DNA of 21,053 nucleotides from Desulfobacterales bacterium (GCA_020052975.1 JAGVOC010000130.1:1-21053); one strand, 5' to 3'; positions 1-7,916 are shown, counted from the stretch's first letter. Numbers and translations: made by a program. The notes: generated by a model not told the origin, from the letters alone.

Positions 1-1
1 A

Positions 2-394
2 GGTCATATCGGTTGCCGGAAAGCAATTGAAAAGGGTGTCGAATATTACATAAAAAACCTATTTAACGAGCAGAGCTTGCCAAAACCTTTTTCAAAAGCA
101 CCACGCCTGACGATTTATAAACATGAGCTATACGATTATGCAGAATGCCTCAATCTGTGTATTTTATTAAAAAACCGTTTCAACGAATTGGACGCGATAG
201 CAAACAAGGTATTGCAGGATTTATTGACTCGCTGGAAGAAACCAGATGGATCATTCCGGGCGCGAAAGCTTCTTATCGGCTGGGATAATGTTTCAATGCA
301 TAGATGGGCCCAATCACAAATCTTCAGAAGCCTGTGCTTTCTATTGCAGCAAGAGAAACAATCCACTAATAGAACTTTGGTCAAATTATCTTGA
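2..394 (+). CDS. C-terminal fragment of an alpha/alpha-toroid-like protein (partial)
   Basis: The reading frame is open from the left edge of the window to a stop at 392-394, giving about 130 residues of a protein whose start lies outside. It is rich in helices. Near its end it has a W-K-x-P-D-G-S-F-R-A-R stretch followed by G-W-D-N and M-H-R-W-A-Q-S-Q. Patterns of this kind (DGSF near an aromatic/His-Trp-Ala-Gln helix) occur in helical-barrel proteins of the terpenoid-cyclase/prenyltransferase or glycan-active toroid type that are found in polysaccharide loci. The family call is inference from motif style only. An internal TTG at 77 could be a start, but the coding-like sequence continues upstream, so a truncated view of a longer gene is more likely. 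Its function is unknown. Confidence 0.5.
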   Translation, partial: GHIGCRKAIEKGVEYYIKNLFNEQSLPKPFSKAPRLTIYKHELYDYAECLNLCILLKNRFNELDAIANKVLQDLLTRWKKPDGSFRARKLLIGWDNVSMHRWAQSQIFRSLCFLLQQEKQSTNRTLVKLS

Positions 395-433
395 AATTGG
401 TCAAAAAGCACCTCATAACGAAGTCAATTTTTT

Positions 434-455
434 CGGGAGTTGTGCAAAACTCTCG
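434..455. repeat. Hairpin upstream of cysC (GGGAGTTGT family)
   Basis: The sequence forms an eight-pair stem (one G-T wobble) around a six-base loop. It is preceded, not followed, by a run of T, so it does not look like a + strand intrinsic terminator. A closely related core (GGGAGTTGT, then T or G, then CAAA) recurs at 14504-14517 before the deacetylase gene. The rest of the 395-503 gap holds nothing else I recognise. Confidence 0.45.
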
Positions 456-492
456 ATCGGGACAGATTTCTGACAATCGCTACAATTATAAT

Positions 493-497
493 AGGAG
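493..497 (+). promoter_or_regulatory. Ribosome binding site of cysC
   Basis: AGGAG lies six bases before the ATG at 504 and fixes the cysC start. The same AATAGGAGT-like leader precedes the PP-loop gene at 6636. Confidence 0.75.
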
Positions 498-503
498 TAA
501 ACA

Positions 504-1121
504 ATGATAACATCAAAAATAAGCAGTGAAAATACAGTTTGTTATAACTCATTGGTTACCCGGATAGATCGGGAAAAGTTGAATGGCCATAAAAGTGTAG
601 TAACTTGGTTCACGGGGCTTTCAGGCTCAGGAAAATCAACAATTGCTCATGAAGTCGAAAAAAGATTATTCAGCTTGGGTTGTCGCACTTTTGTGTTTGA
701 TGGTGATAATGTTAGGCACGGATTGTGCGGCGACCTCGGTTTTGCTCCACAAGATAGAAAAGAAAATATCAGGCGTATTGGAGAGATGGTTAAACTGTTT
801 TTAGAAACAGGAGTGATTACCTTATCTGCCTTTATCTCACCATACAGGGCTGATCGTAATTGGTTGCGCGAGCTGGTATCTCCTGAGAATTTTATTGAGA
901 TTTATTGTCGGTGTCCGATAGAAGTATGTGAAAAAAGAGATGTAAAAGGTTTATATGCGAAAGCTCGTGCAGGGTTAATCAAAAACTATACAGGCATTAG
1001 CTCTCCTTATGAAGAACCTGAAAACTCTGATTTGGTAATTGATACCAATTTGTGCTCGGAAGAAAAGGCTGTGAATATAGTCTTGGATTATCTCATTAAT
1101 GTCAAAAAGATTATATTTTAA
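504..1121 (+). CDS. cysC: Adenylylsulfate (APS) kinase
   Basis: APS kinase phosphorylates APS at the 3' position with ATP, giving PAPS, the sulfate donor for sulfotransferases. The 205-residue protein has the family's usual length and landmarks: a Walker A loop GLSGSGKST at residues 38-46, the substrate motif [10 protein letters not shown] at about 65-74, [10 protein letters not shown], the FISPYRADR segment and [10 protein letters not shown] near the C-terminus. It stands alone, without a fused sulfurylase domain. The start is supported by AGGAG at 493-497. Its stop codon overlaps the cysQ start (TAATG), so the two are very probably translated together. Because sulfotransferase genes follow (2060 and 13281), the likely job is to feed polysaccharide sulfation and not cysteine synthesis. 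No ATP sulfurylase gene is visible here, so APS must come from elsewhere in the cell. Confidence 0.95.
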   Translation: MITSKISSENTVCYNSLVTRIDREKLNGHKSVVTWFTGLSGSGKSTIAHEVEKRLFSLGCRTFVFDGDNVRHGLCGDLGFAPQDRKENIRRIGEMVKLFLETGVITLSAFISPYRADRNWLRELVSPENFIEIYCRCPIEVCEKRDVKGLYAKARAGLIKNYTGISSPYEEPENSDLVIDTNLCSEEKAVNIVLDYLINVKKIIF

Positions 1122-1876
1122 TGAATATAGATGCAGAGGTTGTTTGCAACATCACAAAACAGGCCGGAGCTGCCATCATGGATATATACCGTGGTGAACA
1201 CATGGTTGAATTCAAGAAAGACAAATCTCCCCTGACTGCTGCTGATAAAGCCTCCCATAAAACGATTGTCAGAGAGCTGCAAAAGCACTATCCGGAGATT
1301 CCAGTTCTTTCGGAAGAAGGGAAAAATATCTCCTATGCGATCCGCAGGGAGTGGCGGTGCTTCTGGCTTGTTGATCCTCTGGACGGAACAAAGGAGTTCA
1401 TCAAGCGCAACGGTGAATTTACAGTCAATATTGCGCTGATTATCAACAATATAACTGTAATGGGCGTGATCTATATTCCGGTGCAGGACAAAATATATTG
1501 GGGCACTATAGGCGAGGGCGCCTTTGTACAGGAGGGTATGAATGAACCGAACTCGATTTCCGTACGTCGGCCTGATCCTGAAAAAGGGTTGACTGTGGTT
1601 ATGAGCCGTTCACATCCGTCACCGGAATTGGATGAATACCTAAAAACGATCAAGATTGCCGAAGCAATTTCCGCGGGCAGTTCTTTGAAATTTTGTGCTG
1701 TGGCTGAAGGAAAAGCGGATGTCTATCCGCGTCTTGGGCCTACCATGGAATGGGATACCGGTGCTGGACATGCTATTGTCTGTGCTTCCGGCGGAAAGGT
1801 GGTAAAATTAGATGGCAATCCTCTCGTATATAATAAAGAGAATTTGCTTAACCCTCATTTCATTGTAAGTGGATAA
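1121..1876 (+). CDS. cysQ: 3'(2'),5'-bisphosphate nucleotidase CysQ
   Basis: CysQ hydrolyses PAP, the by-product of sulfotransferases, to AMP and phosphate, removing product inhibition. It can also turn PAPS back to APS. The 251-residue protein belongs to the inositol-monophosphatase superfamily of Mg2+ phosphatases. Visible ligands are the SEE motif at residues 64-66, WLVDPLDGT at about 82-90 (D85, D88) and EWDTGAGHA with D212 near the C-terminus. The ATG overlaps the cysC stop by one base. The pairing of a PAPS producer and a PAP remover beside a sulfotransferase gene is what a dedicated sulfation pathway would need. The last 372 bases have a diverged second copy at 3348-3719 (about 92% identical by eye), part of a recombination scar. 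Confidence 0.93.
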   Translation: MNIDAEVVCNITKQAGAAIMDIYRGEHMVEFKKDKSPLTAADKASHKTIVRELQKHYPEIPVLSEEGKNISYAIRREWRCFWLVDPLDGTKEFIKRNGEFTVNIALIINNITVMGVIYIPVQDKIYWGTIGEGAFVQEGMNEPNSISVRRPDPEKGLTVVMSRSHPSPELDEYLKTIKIAEAISAGSSLKFCAVAEGKADVYPRLGPTMEWDTGAGHAIVCASGGKVVKLDGNPLVYNKENLLNPHFIVSG

Positions 1877-2006
1877 TTGGCCATATGACAGAAGACACAA
1901 TTTATTTAACTGGGTGAATTATGAGGCTGCGGTTATGTTTTGGGGGGTTTGCAAGGACGAGATCGGCCTGCCCAATGAAATTCCTGCTGAGAAGGAGCAA
2001 CTCTGA
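1875..2006 (+). pseudogene. Possible coding remnant after cysQ
   Basis: One frame stays open across 1875-2006. It reads like protein (an aromatic Asn-Tyr-Glu-Ala-Ala-Val-Met-Phe-Trp segment, then Gly-Leu-Pro-Asn-Glu-Ile-Pro) before a stop at 2004-2006. It lacks a good start and ribosome binding site, and I do not recognise the family. It may be the tail of a lost gene left by the rearrangement that shaped this region, or chance. The remainder of the 1877-2059 gap contains only the leader of the sulfotransferase gene. Confidence 0.2.
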
Positions 2007-2059
2007 TTTCATCGGGGCAAAATCCAGAGATTTATCCATCCTCAAGAGGGATCGCTAAA

Positions 2060-2839
2060 ATGATAGAAAAACTAAAATATATTCTTGGTATTTCAACAAC
2101 ACGCCCAGTTTTTGTAATAGGCACAGGACGATCAGGCACTCATTGGCTCGGCTATTCTCTCGGAAATCATCCAGAAGTTCGTGCTACCGTAGAAGTACAG
2201 CCTATGTTTAATCTCTCGACAAGAATGGCGCTAAACCCAACGCTTGAAGGAAAATTATTCGGACGATTGGTCGCAGCATATAGGTGGCAGCTTTTTAAAT
2301 CTTCACCTCGAATATATTTGGATAAGAGTCACCCCAATATCTGGATTGCTGAAAAGCTAAAAAAAGCTTTTCCACGATCGCTCTTTGTTGGTATCGAACG
2401 CAATCCATATGCAACTGTTGCCAGCATGATGAAACACAAGGGAGTATCAGCATGGCATAAGCGTTGGCGAGAGTTTCCGATACCAAATCGTTTTCTCGGA
2501 ATTACGCGAGAGCTATCAGATGTTTATGGCGATATTCCAGTCGCACAACAATGTGCGATACGATGGGTTGCTCACCACGATAGAATGAATGAGCTTAGGA
2601 ATATCCTTGGAGGTGATCTTTTAGTGATCTCCTACGAATCTTTCGCGCATAATACTGAGAAAATAGTTCATGAATTGCAACGATTTCTTGGGCTGCATAA
2701 GCCTATTCCGATACCAGATGTAAGAACAGACTCATTGGACAAATGGAAAAGTCAATTATCTAATGAGGAGATCATACAGATTCAAAATATTGTCGGTTTT
2801 GCTCATGATACCATCAAAAATGGAGAGGCCACTGCCTAA
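2060..2839 (+). CDS. PAPS-dependent sulfotransferase, first copy
   Basis: Sulfotransferases of this class move the sulfuryl group of PAPS onto a hydroxyl or amino group, here presumably of a sugar or glycan precursor in the cytoplasm. The 259-residue protein has the 5'-phosphosulfate-binding loop GTGRSGTHWL at residues 21-30, a DKSHPN segment in the middle, and the 3'-phosphate-binding segment ERNPYATVASM starting at residue 113. The C-terminus has the usual W-K-x-x-L-S-x-E-E pattern. AGAGGG at 2045-2050 supports the ATG. The gene is downstream of cysC-cysQ and upstream of a rearranged segment. It is distinct in sequence from the second sulfotransferase at 13281, so the two probably modify different positions. 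The acceptor cannot be read from the sequence. Confidence 0.85.
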   Translation: MIEKLKYILGISTTRPVFVIGTGRSGTHWLGYSLGNHPEVRATVEVQPMFNLSTRMALNPTLEGKLFGRLVAAYRWQLFKSSPRIYLDKSHPNIWIAEKLKKAFPRSLFVGIERNPYATVASMMKHKGVSAWHKRWREFPIPNRFLGITRELSDVYGDIPVAQQCAIRWVAHHDRMNELRNILGGDLLVISYESFAHNTEKIVHELQRFLGLHKPIPIPDVRTDSLDKWKSQLSNEEIIQIQNIVGFAHDTIKNGEATA

Positions 2840-3013
2840 ACAGGGGAACCTGTGAACACAACATCCGTTGCTATACATACGACCTTCAACGGAACGAATT
2901 TATCGGAGAATCCCAGAGAATCGCACATCAGTAAAAAGAAGTATTCACCAGAAAGCCCATCCCCGCCCTCAAGGTGGAAGGCCAACTGCTGTACCGGCAC
3001 ATGGGTTAAACCC
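2840..3013. other. Non-coding or decayed stretch before the scar
   Basis: No convincing gene. A short frame at 2935-3009 ends in a protein-like tail (K-P-I-P-A-L-K-V-E-G-Q-L-L-Y-R-H-M-G, then TAA) but has a stop directly upstream, so it may be the last residues of a deleted gene. I do not recognise it. Confidence 0.3.
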
Positions 3014-3024
3014 TTGAGGAACGC

Positions 3025-3207
3025 ATGAAAATATCCAAAACGGCAATCGTAGAAACAGACAACCTCGGTCAAAATGTAACTATTCATGAATTTGCCGTCG
3101 TCCGATCTGATGTTCGGATGGGTAATGATGTTATCGACGTTAATCCCGATTTGAGCTGTGTAACCAGAGCATTGAGGCGGTTTTCGAAAAAAGCTGGAGA
3201 GTCGTGA
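3025..3207 (+). pseudogene. Truncated hexapeptide-type acyltransferase, copy 1
   Basis: The 60-residue frame begins like a left-handed beta-helix (hexapeptide-repeat) acetyltransferase: K-T-A-I-V, N-L-G-Q-N-V-T-I, H-E-F-A-V-V, R-M-G-N-D-V-I. It then runs into unrelated residues and stops, where an intact enzyme would continue for well over 100 residues. The same truncated form occurs at 9238-9438 in front of the intact wzx, so the break was probably already there before the block was duplicated. It is unlikely to be active because it contains only the first coils. Confidence 0.6.
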
Positions 3208-3220
3208 GTTGCGGAGCTCG

Positions 3221-3358
3221 ATGAATACTGACCAATCCGGTTCATACGGAAGCATTCTCAAGTCTTCAGCTATGCTGGGGGGCGCGCGGGTCGTGACCAT
3301 GCTGTTGGGCGTAGGGCGCGTGAAGGTGCTGGCAATTCTATTGGGGCACTATAGGTGA
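3221..3358 (+). pseudogene. 5' fragment of wzx flippase fused out of frame to cysQ
   Basis: From the ATG at 3221, preceded by GGAG at 3213-3216, about 42 residues match the start of the intact flippase at 9435. These include GSILKSSAMLGGARVV and RVKVLAILLG. At 3347 the DNA switches to cysQ sequence in another frame and a stop follows at 3356-3358. The result is a dead 45-codon stub. Confidence 0.85.
3339..3347. other. Recombination breakpoint with 9-base microhomology
   Basis: TATTGGGGC occurs at 1496-1504 in cysQ and at 9553-9561 in wzx. Here it joins wzx sequence on its left to cysQ sequence on its right. The bases on either side (C before, A after) match wzx and cysQ respectively, which places the crossover inside the nine shared bases. 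Confidence 0.88.
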
Positions 3359-3719
3359 GGGCGCCTTTGTACAAGAGGGTATGAATGAACCGGAATCGAT
3401 TTGCGTACGTCGGCCTGATCCTGAAAAAGGGTTGGCTGTGGTAATGAGCCGTTCACATCCGTCACCGGAATTGGGTGAATACCTCAAAACGATCAAGGTT
3501 GCCGAAGCAATTTCCGTGGGCAGTTCTTTGAAATTTTGTGTTGTGGCTGAAGGGAAAGCAGATATCTATCCGCGTCTTGGGCCTACCATGGAATGGTATA
3601 CTGGTGCTGGACATGCTATTGTCTGTGCTTCTGGCGGAAAGGTAGTAAAAACAGATGATAATCCTCTCGAATATAACAAAGAGAATTTGCTTAATCCTTA
3701 TTTCATTGTAAGCGGATAA
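3348..3719 (+). pseudogene. cysQ: 3' fragment of a second cysQ copy
   Basis: This stretch aligns without gaps to 1505-1876, the second half of cysQ, at a constant offset of 1843 bases, with about 28 differences in 372 bases counted by eye. It lacks the N-terminal half with the SEE and DPLDGT metal-binding motifs. In the surviving C-terminal motif the conserved Asp of EWDTGAG is Tyr (codon 3597-3599). Roughly half of the differences change the protein, consistent with relaxed selection. An ATG at 3369 could start translation, but the product could not be a phosphatase. Confidence 0.9.
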
Positions 3720-3748
3720 TTGTAAAATATCAAAACCCGAACTCTTGA

Positions 3749-5149
3749 ATGAGGAACCCAACCTTTCTCTTTCCGATTATGACTCAAAACAGCTTTTCGT
3801 CTCACGATCAGCACGGATATTCCATATCCAAAACCCCAAACGGTAATCCGAAAATGAAGAATTTTAGAATACGAGACTTGTTTTTGATTTCATTGTCCGT
3901 AGTTCTTACGTTCACAGCGTGGGCGGGTTATTGCAGGGTTTTGGGTATTCAGACTCAAATATTATCTGACACTAATACTGATCTCAGCCTAATTCTAGGT
4001 CGCACACCCGCATTCCCGAAACCAACGCCCCACCGTTTTTTGTCAGGGATATTTCAGAGGAGAATGGAGAAGGCAACCGGAGATTGCATGCCATTTCTTG
4101 AACACCTTATCCCATTTCTCACATATTGGAAAAGTCGATATTATGAACTATCTTTAAATGTTTTGCCAAAGAGTTGGTCGCCTGTCTTGCCAGTGGGAGA
4201 AAAAGATTATGTTAGAATACGGGGAAAGGAACAGCTTTTAAAAACACCAGGTGTATATAACCCAGAAATATTCAAACAAATGCAAACTGTGGCCAATTAT
4301 TATAACAAGGTCGCAATTAAATGGCCTGAAGTGAGGTTTTATGTTTTTGCAATCCCTTCAAAATCTCAGGTATTCTCAGAAATTGGCGCTTGGCCTGCCA
4401 CTCCAACTCGGCTACTAGAGGGCAACAAAGTCATCGACCAGTTTGAGGGTCTCCTGTCAAATAGTGTTGCGTACAGCTGGGCTGGCAAAAGCCGATCACC
4501 GGTCGAAGCGCTGGGCTTCTACTATAATACAGATCATCATCTTACAATGCCTGGAGCTTATGAGGTTTATTGTCAGTTACATCACCTCATCTACTCTCGA
4601 GGAGTTGATATCAGTCAAGTAATTAAGTGCAACAATTGGTTCGTCGTCCCTAATGTAATTTTTCGGGGCTCAAATTCTAGACTTAGTGGAGGTTATGAAG
4701 AGGTTACAGACAAACTCATCGACTGTTTATTCTCGATACCTAAGTATAATGTCATCATTCATGGTTCGGAGAGTAGTCAGATAAGAAACAAACGTTTAGA
4801 ATATGAGACTGGGAAGATACCAAACGGTCGTTTTGTTAACCACTATGGAGAATATTTCGGAGAAGTTCACGGTCTAATTGAGTATGAAGTGGACCAAGTT
4901 TCAAAGGAAAGGAATCTCCTGGTCATAGGGGATTCCTTTAAAAACAGCATTGAATCTCTTATTGCAGCTCATTTTTATCGTACCTATTTCGTGGATTTAC
5001 GCCATTTCGCAAAAGATATTGGCCACAGGTTTGAATTGGATGTATTCATCTCCCAATATGGTATTACAGATGTTCTTTTTATAGGCAGTCAGGTTACTAT
5101 TATAACAGATCCAGAAGCTGTCCAATACGCACGAGAAAGAGCTGACTAA
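3749..5149 (+). CDS. DHHW/AlgX-like SGNH-fold protein, partner of MBOAT acyltransferase
   Basis: Proteins of this class work beside AlgI-type acyltransferases and are thought to pass acyl (usually acetyl) groups onto exported polysaccharide in the periplasm. The 466-residue reading has a single hydrophobic segment at about residues 45-66, consistent with an N-terminal membrane anchor. It then has a soluble domain with T-D-H-H-L-T-M-P-G-A-Y (D262, H263, H264), the DHHW-type motif, and V-I-G-D-S-F with S396 as the likely nucleophile. The Trp usual after the two His is Leu here. The start is unsure: ATG codons at 3749, 3779 and 3854 are all in frame, none has a strong ribosome binding site, and the 3854 start would put the membrane segment nearest the N-terminus. 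The gene ends two bases before the MBOAT gene, so the two are surely one unit. Confidence 0.8.
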   Translation: MRNPTFLFPIMTQNSFSSHDQHGYSISKTPNGNPKMKNFRIRDLFLISLSVVLTFTAWAGYCRVLGIQTQILSDTNTDLSLILGRTPAFPKPTPHRFLSGIFQRRMEKATGDCMPFLEHLIPFLTYWKSRYYELSLNVLPKSWSPVLPVGEKDYVRIRGKEQLLKTPGVYNPEIFKQMQTVANYYNKVAIKWPEVRFYVFAIPSKSQVFSEIGAWPATPTRLLEGNKVIDQFEGLLSNSVAYSWAGKSRSPVEALGFYYNTDHHLTMPGAYEVYCQLHHLIYSRGVDISQVIKCNNWFVVPNVIFRGSNSRLSGGYEEVTDKLIDCLFSIPKYNVIIHGSESSQIRNKRLEYETGKIPNGRFVNHYGEYFGEVHGLIEYEVDQVSKERNLLVIGDSFKNSIESLIAAHFYRTYFVDLRHFAKDIGHRFELDVFISQYGITDVLFIGSQVTIITDPEAVQYARERAD

Positions 5150-5151
5150 TT

Positions 5152-6543
5152 ATGGTTTTTTCGAATCTTGCCTTCCTGTTTCTATTTCTGCCTGCAACTC
5201 TTATTGTGTATTTCCTCTTTCGGGGTCGGGTGATGAGGAACACCATCCTCCTCTTAGTATCCCTTTTTTTCTATTCGTGGGGAGAACCTCGATATGTAGT
5301 GCTGATCATTATTTCAATTATAATTAATTGGGGTATTGCCCTCTTGCTATGTCAACAGACCAATTGGCGTCGCTCGATTCTGACAATTGGAGTGGTAATA
5401 AACATAGTAGGTCTTGGGGTGTTCAAGTACGCTGCATTCCTGATCGGAAGTCTCGATCGTTTTTTTAGTGTGAATCTCCCAACACCCGACATCTCTTTGC
5501 CAATCGGGATATCTTTCTATACTTTTCAGGCGATCTCATACATAGTGGATGTATATAGAGGCCAGGTTAAAGCTCAGAAGAACATTTTGTTTTTCGGGGC
5601 ATACCTTGCCTTGTTTGCTAAACTCATTGCTGGGCCAATTGTCAGGTATAAACAAATCGAAACAGAGATAGCGTCCAGGAACGAGAATCTGGATGAATTT
5701 ATTCAAGGTTTGCGGCAATTTGCAATTGGCTTAGGTAAGAAGGTTCTCATTGCTAACACGATGGGTTCTATAGCAGATACAATCTTGTCAACAGGTCCTT
5801 ATGTGGGGGCTATTCCGGCTTGGGTAGGATTCACTGCCTACACTTTCCAAATCTACTTCGATTTCTCTGCATATTCAGATATGGCAATAGGCATCGGACG
5901 GATGTTCGGTTTTCACTTTCTTGAGAACTTCAACTACCCTTATGTGTCTCGTTCCGTGACCGAGTTCTGGCGGCGTTGGCACATTTCACTTTCCACCTTC
6001 TTTCGGGATTATGTCTATATCCCACTGGGAGGTAATAGAGTAAGCATAGGGCGATGGGTGGTGAATCTAACAGTTGTCTGGGGAATAACAGGATTGTGGC
6101 ATGGAGCTAGTTGGAATTTTGTTCTATGGGGGCTTTATTACGGAGCAATATTGGCAAGTGAAAAACTTTTCTTGAGAATCTGGCTTGATAAGGCCCCACG
6201 TTTTCTGCAACATGCCTTTGTAATCCTCTGTTTCATATTCGGGTGGGTAATCTTTAGGATAGAGGACTTATCCCTGATTGGGGGATGGTTCGGATCAATG
6301 TTTGGTACCCACGGGTGGGGCCATCCAATGACCTTAAACGCATTGAATATACTACACAAGTATCCTTGGTTTATTGTTGCAGCTATCGGATCGACTCCAG
6401 TGGTGAACAATTTTTTTAAAGAGGTAAGTAGAACCCCGCTCGGAAGTTTGTTTGTTGACATTTTGATTGGGATTCTTTTGTTTTGGTCTATCTTGGAGAT
6501 AGCTCTCGGTGGTTTTAGTCCCTTTATCTATTTCCAGTTCTAA
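5152..6543 (+). CDS. AlgI-like MBOAT family O-acyltransferase
   Basis: Membrane-bound O-acyltransferases of the AlgI type bring acyl groups across the inner membrane for modification of polysaccharide. The 463-residue protein starts with the typical M-V-F-S-N-L-A-F-L-F-L-F-L-P. It has many hydrophobic segments, the motif P-I-G-I-S-F-Y-T-F-Q, then F-W-R-R-W-H-I-S-L-S-T-F-F-R-D-Y with H277, and G-L-W-H-G-A-S-W with H317, the His usually considered catalytic. Length is normal for AlgI. It follows the DHHW gene by two bases, and together they form a standard acyl-transfer pair. The acyl group is probably acetyl but this cannot be read from the sequence. The 92-base gap to the next gene contains no obvious terminator. 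Confidence 0.92.
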   Translation: MVFSNLAFLFLFLPATLIVYFLFRGRVMRNTILLLVSLFFYSWGEPRYVVLIIISIIINWGIALLLCQQTNWRRSILTIGVVINIVGLGVFKYAAFLIGSLDRFFSVNLPTPDISLPIGISFYTFQAISYIVDVYRGQVKAQKNILFFGAYLALFAKLIAGPIVRYKQIETEIASRNENLDEFIQGLRQFAIGLGKKVLIANTMGSIADTILSTGPYVGAIPAWVGFTAYTFQIYFDFSAYSDMAIGIGRMFGFHFLENFNYPYVSRSVTEFWRRWHISLSTFFRDYVYIPLGGNRVSIGRWVVNLTVVWGITGLWHGASWNFVLWGLYYGAILASEKLFLRIWLDKAPRFLQHAFVILCFIFGWVIFRIEDLSLIGGWFGSMFGTHGWGHPMTLNALNILHKYPWFIVAAIGSTPVVNNFFKEVSRTPLGSLFVDILIGILLFWSILEIALGGFSPFIYFQF

Positions 6544-6623
6544 TGCCAATTCTCCGAAAGCTTTTAAAAAAGTGTGTTCTATTATGAGACTATTAACAAT
6601 TTGCTTCAACAGCATATTTTAAT

Positions 6624-6628
6624 AGGAG
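6624..6628 (+). promoter_or_regulatory. Ribosome binding site of the PP-loop gene
   Basis: AGGAG sits seven bases before the ATG at 6636 inside AATAGGAGT, nearly the same leader as that of cysC. Confidence 0.7.
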
Positions 6629-6635
6629 TTGAACC

Positions 6636-7877
6636 ATGATTATTAAAAATCTTAGGAAAGAAATCCCAAATGGCCGTCCAACCATTCTGGCAGATGTATT
6701 ATATGAAGACTGTGATATGCCGGGTACGACTGTTTATTACCAAACGAGCCCGGAGTTTGAAAAGGCACTCACACTTAATCCGAATGCATTTATCACGGCA
6801 TGTGCTTTACCGGCGATGAGAAGTGGAGAAAAAAGAATTCGCATGGATGAAGAGGTCTGCCCGCTGCTGATAGAAGGTCTGACAGTGGCAATAACCTGTC
6901 TTATCGGATGGTATGGCGACAAACGCATATTACCTGAATTTGAGGTTAAAATTGAACAAAAAAGTTCAAAAAAAAGGACATTCAGGGCTGGTTCTTTTCT
7001 CTCCGGGGGGATAGATTCCCTTGCTACTCTCCGGAAAAACAGATTACTGTATCCACTTACACATCCTGCTTCCATTAAAGACTCCATTTTCATTTACGGT
7101 TCTGCCGATATTGGTGTAAATTCAGATAAAGAGATGCACATATATGAAAGGGGACTTAAAAATCTTCAGGAGATTGCCAATGAGTCTAACCTGACGATTA
7201 TTCCTCTTTATACAAATGTCAGGCATGTAAGCCAACATCCACTCGATTTCTATGTTTTAGAATATCATTCGTGCATGTTGGCTTCAGTTGCTCATGCCTT
7301 GGGACAAAGGCTAGATATTGTAACTATTAATTCCGCATATGATGTAGCTCATTTAAAACCTTTCGGCACCCATGCTCTTCTTGACGTTAATTACAGCACA
7401 TATGATTTGAGGATTTTTCACGGTTCGGCTGCTTTTTCTCGGCTAGAGCGAGTTCGTACAGTCGGCAATTGGGATTTCGGACTCCAACGAATCAGATCGT
7501 GTTTAAGAAATGATGAAAAACTTCTTAATTGTGGAATATGTTGGAAATGTCTGTTAACGCAAACAGAGCTATTAGCCGTAGGAAAACTTGCACAGACAAG
7601 AGCTTTTCCTAATAATGACCTTTCGCCTGATTTATTTATGAAGCACAATATTAAATTTGAGTTGGAGAGAGAGAGCTATATGGATTTGCTTCCGGAACTG
7701 GATCGTATAGGGAGGTCCGACCTGTCTTCAGCCATTAGCAATGCCATAGAGCGTTTTGATAAGAAAAAATTCAGATACAGATTCAAGGAATCAATTAAAT
7801 ATTTTGACGATAAATATTTCGGCAGCAATATAAAAAAAACAGTAAGACGCTATAAAAGTAAAGAAAGCATGCAGTAG
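6636..7877 (+). CDS. PP-loop ATP pyrophosphatase-fold enzyme with QueC-like Cys cluster
   Basis: The 413-residue protein carries a PP-loop, F-L-S-G-G-I-D-S-L-A (S123-S128), the signature of enzymes that adenylate a carbonyl or carboxylate with ATP and release pyrophosphate (asparagine synthetase, NAD synthetase, QueC, ThiI and others). Further on it has C289, C299, C302 and C305 in a C-x9-C-x2-C-x2-C arrangement, very like the zinc site of QueC. The first 110 residues and the basic C-terminal tail are not like QueC, and nothing else here belongs to queuosine synthesis. A plausible role is ATP-dependent amidation or thiolation of a sugar acid in the polysaccharide pathway, comparable to PP-loop amidotransferases of O-antigen loci, but this is inference. 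It stands between the acyl-transfer pair and a GT4 gene. No membrane segment is evident. Confidence 0.7.
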   Translation: MIIKNLRKEIPNGRPTILADVLYEDCDMPGTTVYYQTSPEFEKALTLNPNAFITACALPAMRSGEKRIRMDEEVCPLLIEGLTVAITCLIGWYGDKRILPEFEVKIEQKSSKKRTFRAGSFLSGGIDSLATLRKNRLLYPLTHPASIKDSIFIYGSADIGVNSDKEMHIYERGLKNLQEIANESNLTIIPLYTNVRHVSQHPLDFYVLEYHSCMLASVAHALGQRLDIVTINSAYDVAHLKPFGTHALLDVNYSTYDLRIFHGSAAFSRLERVRTVGNWDFGLQRIRSCLRNDEKLLNCGICWKCLLTQTELLAVGKLAQTRAFPNNDLSPDLFMKHNIKFELERESYMDLLPELDRIGRSDLSSAISNAIERFDKKKFRYRFKESIKYFDDKYFGSNIKKTVRRYKSKESMQ

Positions 7878-7916
7878 ACTGTTGCTGCCTGAAAACCTGC
7901 CTTTTTACTCATAGAA

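Larger units (their letters stand above)
3014..3347 (+). repeat. Duplicated block, copy 1 (broken acyltransferase plus 5' end of wzx)
   Basis: This block is homologous to 9227-9561. Homology begins about ten bases before the ATG at 3025 and runs into the first 127 bases of the flippase gene, where 11 differences are visible (about 91% identity by eye). It stops at the shared 9-mer TATTGGGGC (3339-3347), after which the sequence switches to cysQ. Confidence 0.9.

Noticed and set aside
481..492. Sigma-70 promoter with TATAAT at 487-492 before cysC
   Set aside because: The hexamer abuts the ribosome binding site and the only -35-like TGACA is 11 bases away, too close. This is probably chance in AT-rich DNA.
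2852..3028. 58-codon frame starting with GTG after the first sulfotransferase
   Set aside because: There is no ribosome binding site and the composition is odd (many Ser, Pro and Lys). It ends inside the start of the acyltransferase remnant.
2836..3300. 154-codon open frame on the minus strand across the scar
   Set aside because: It runs opposite to the acyltransferase remnant and the wzx fragment, whose homology to 9227-9561 explains this DNA. The minus-strand protein has no recognisable motif.
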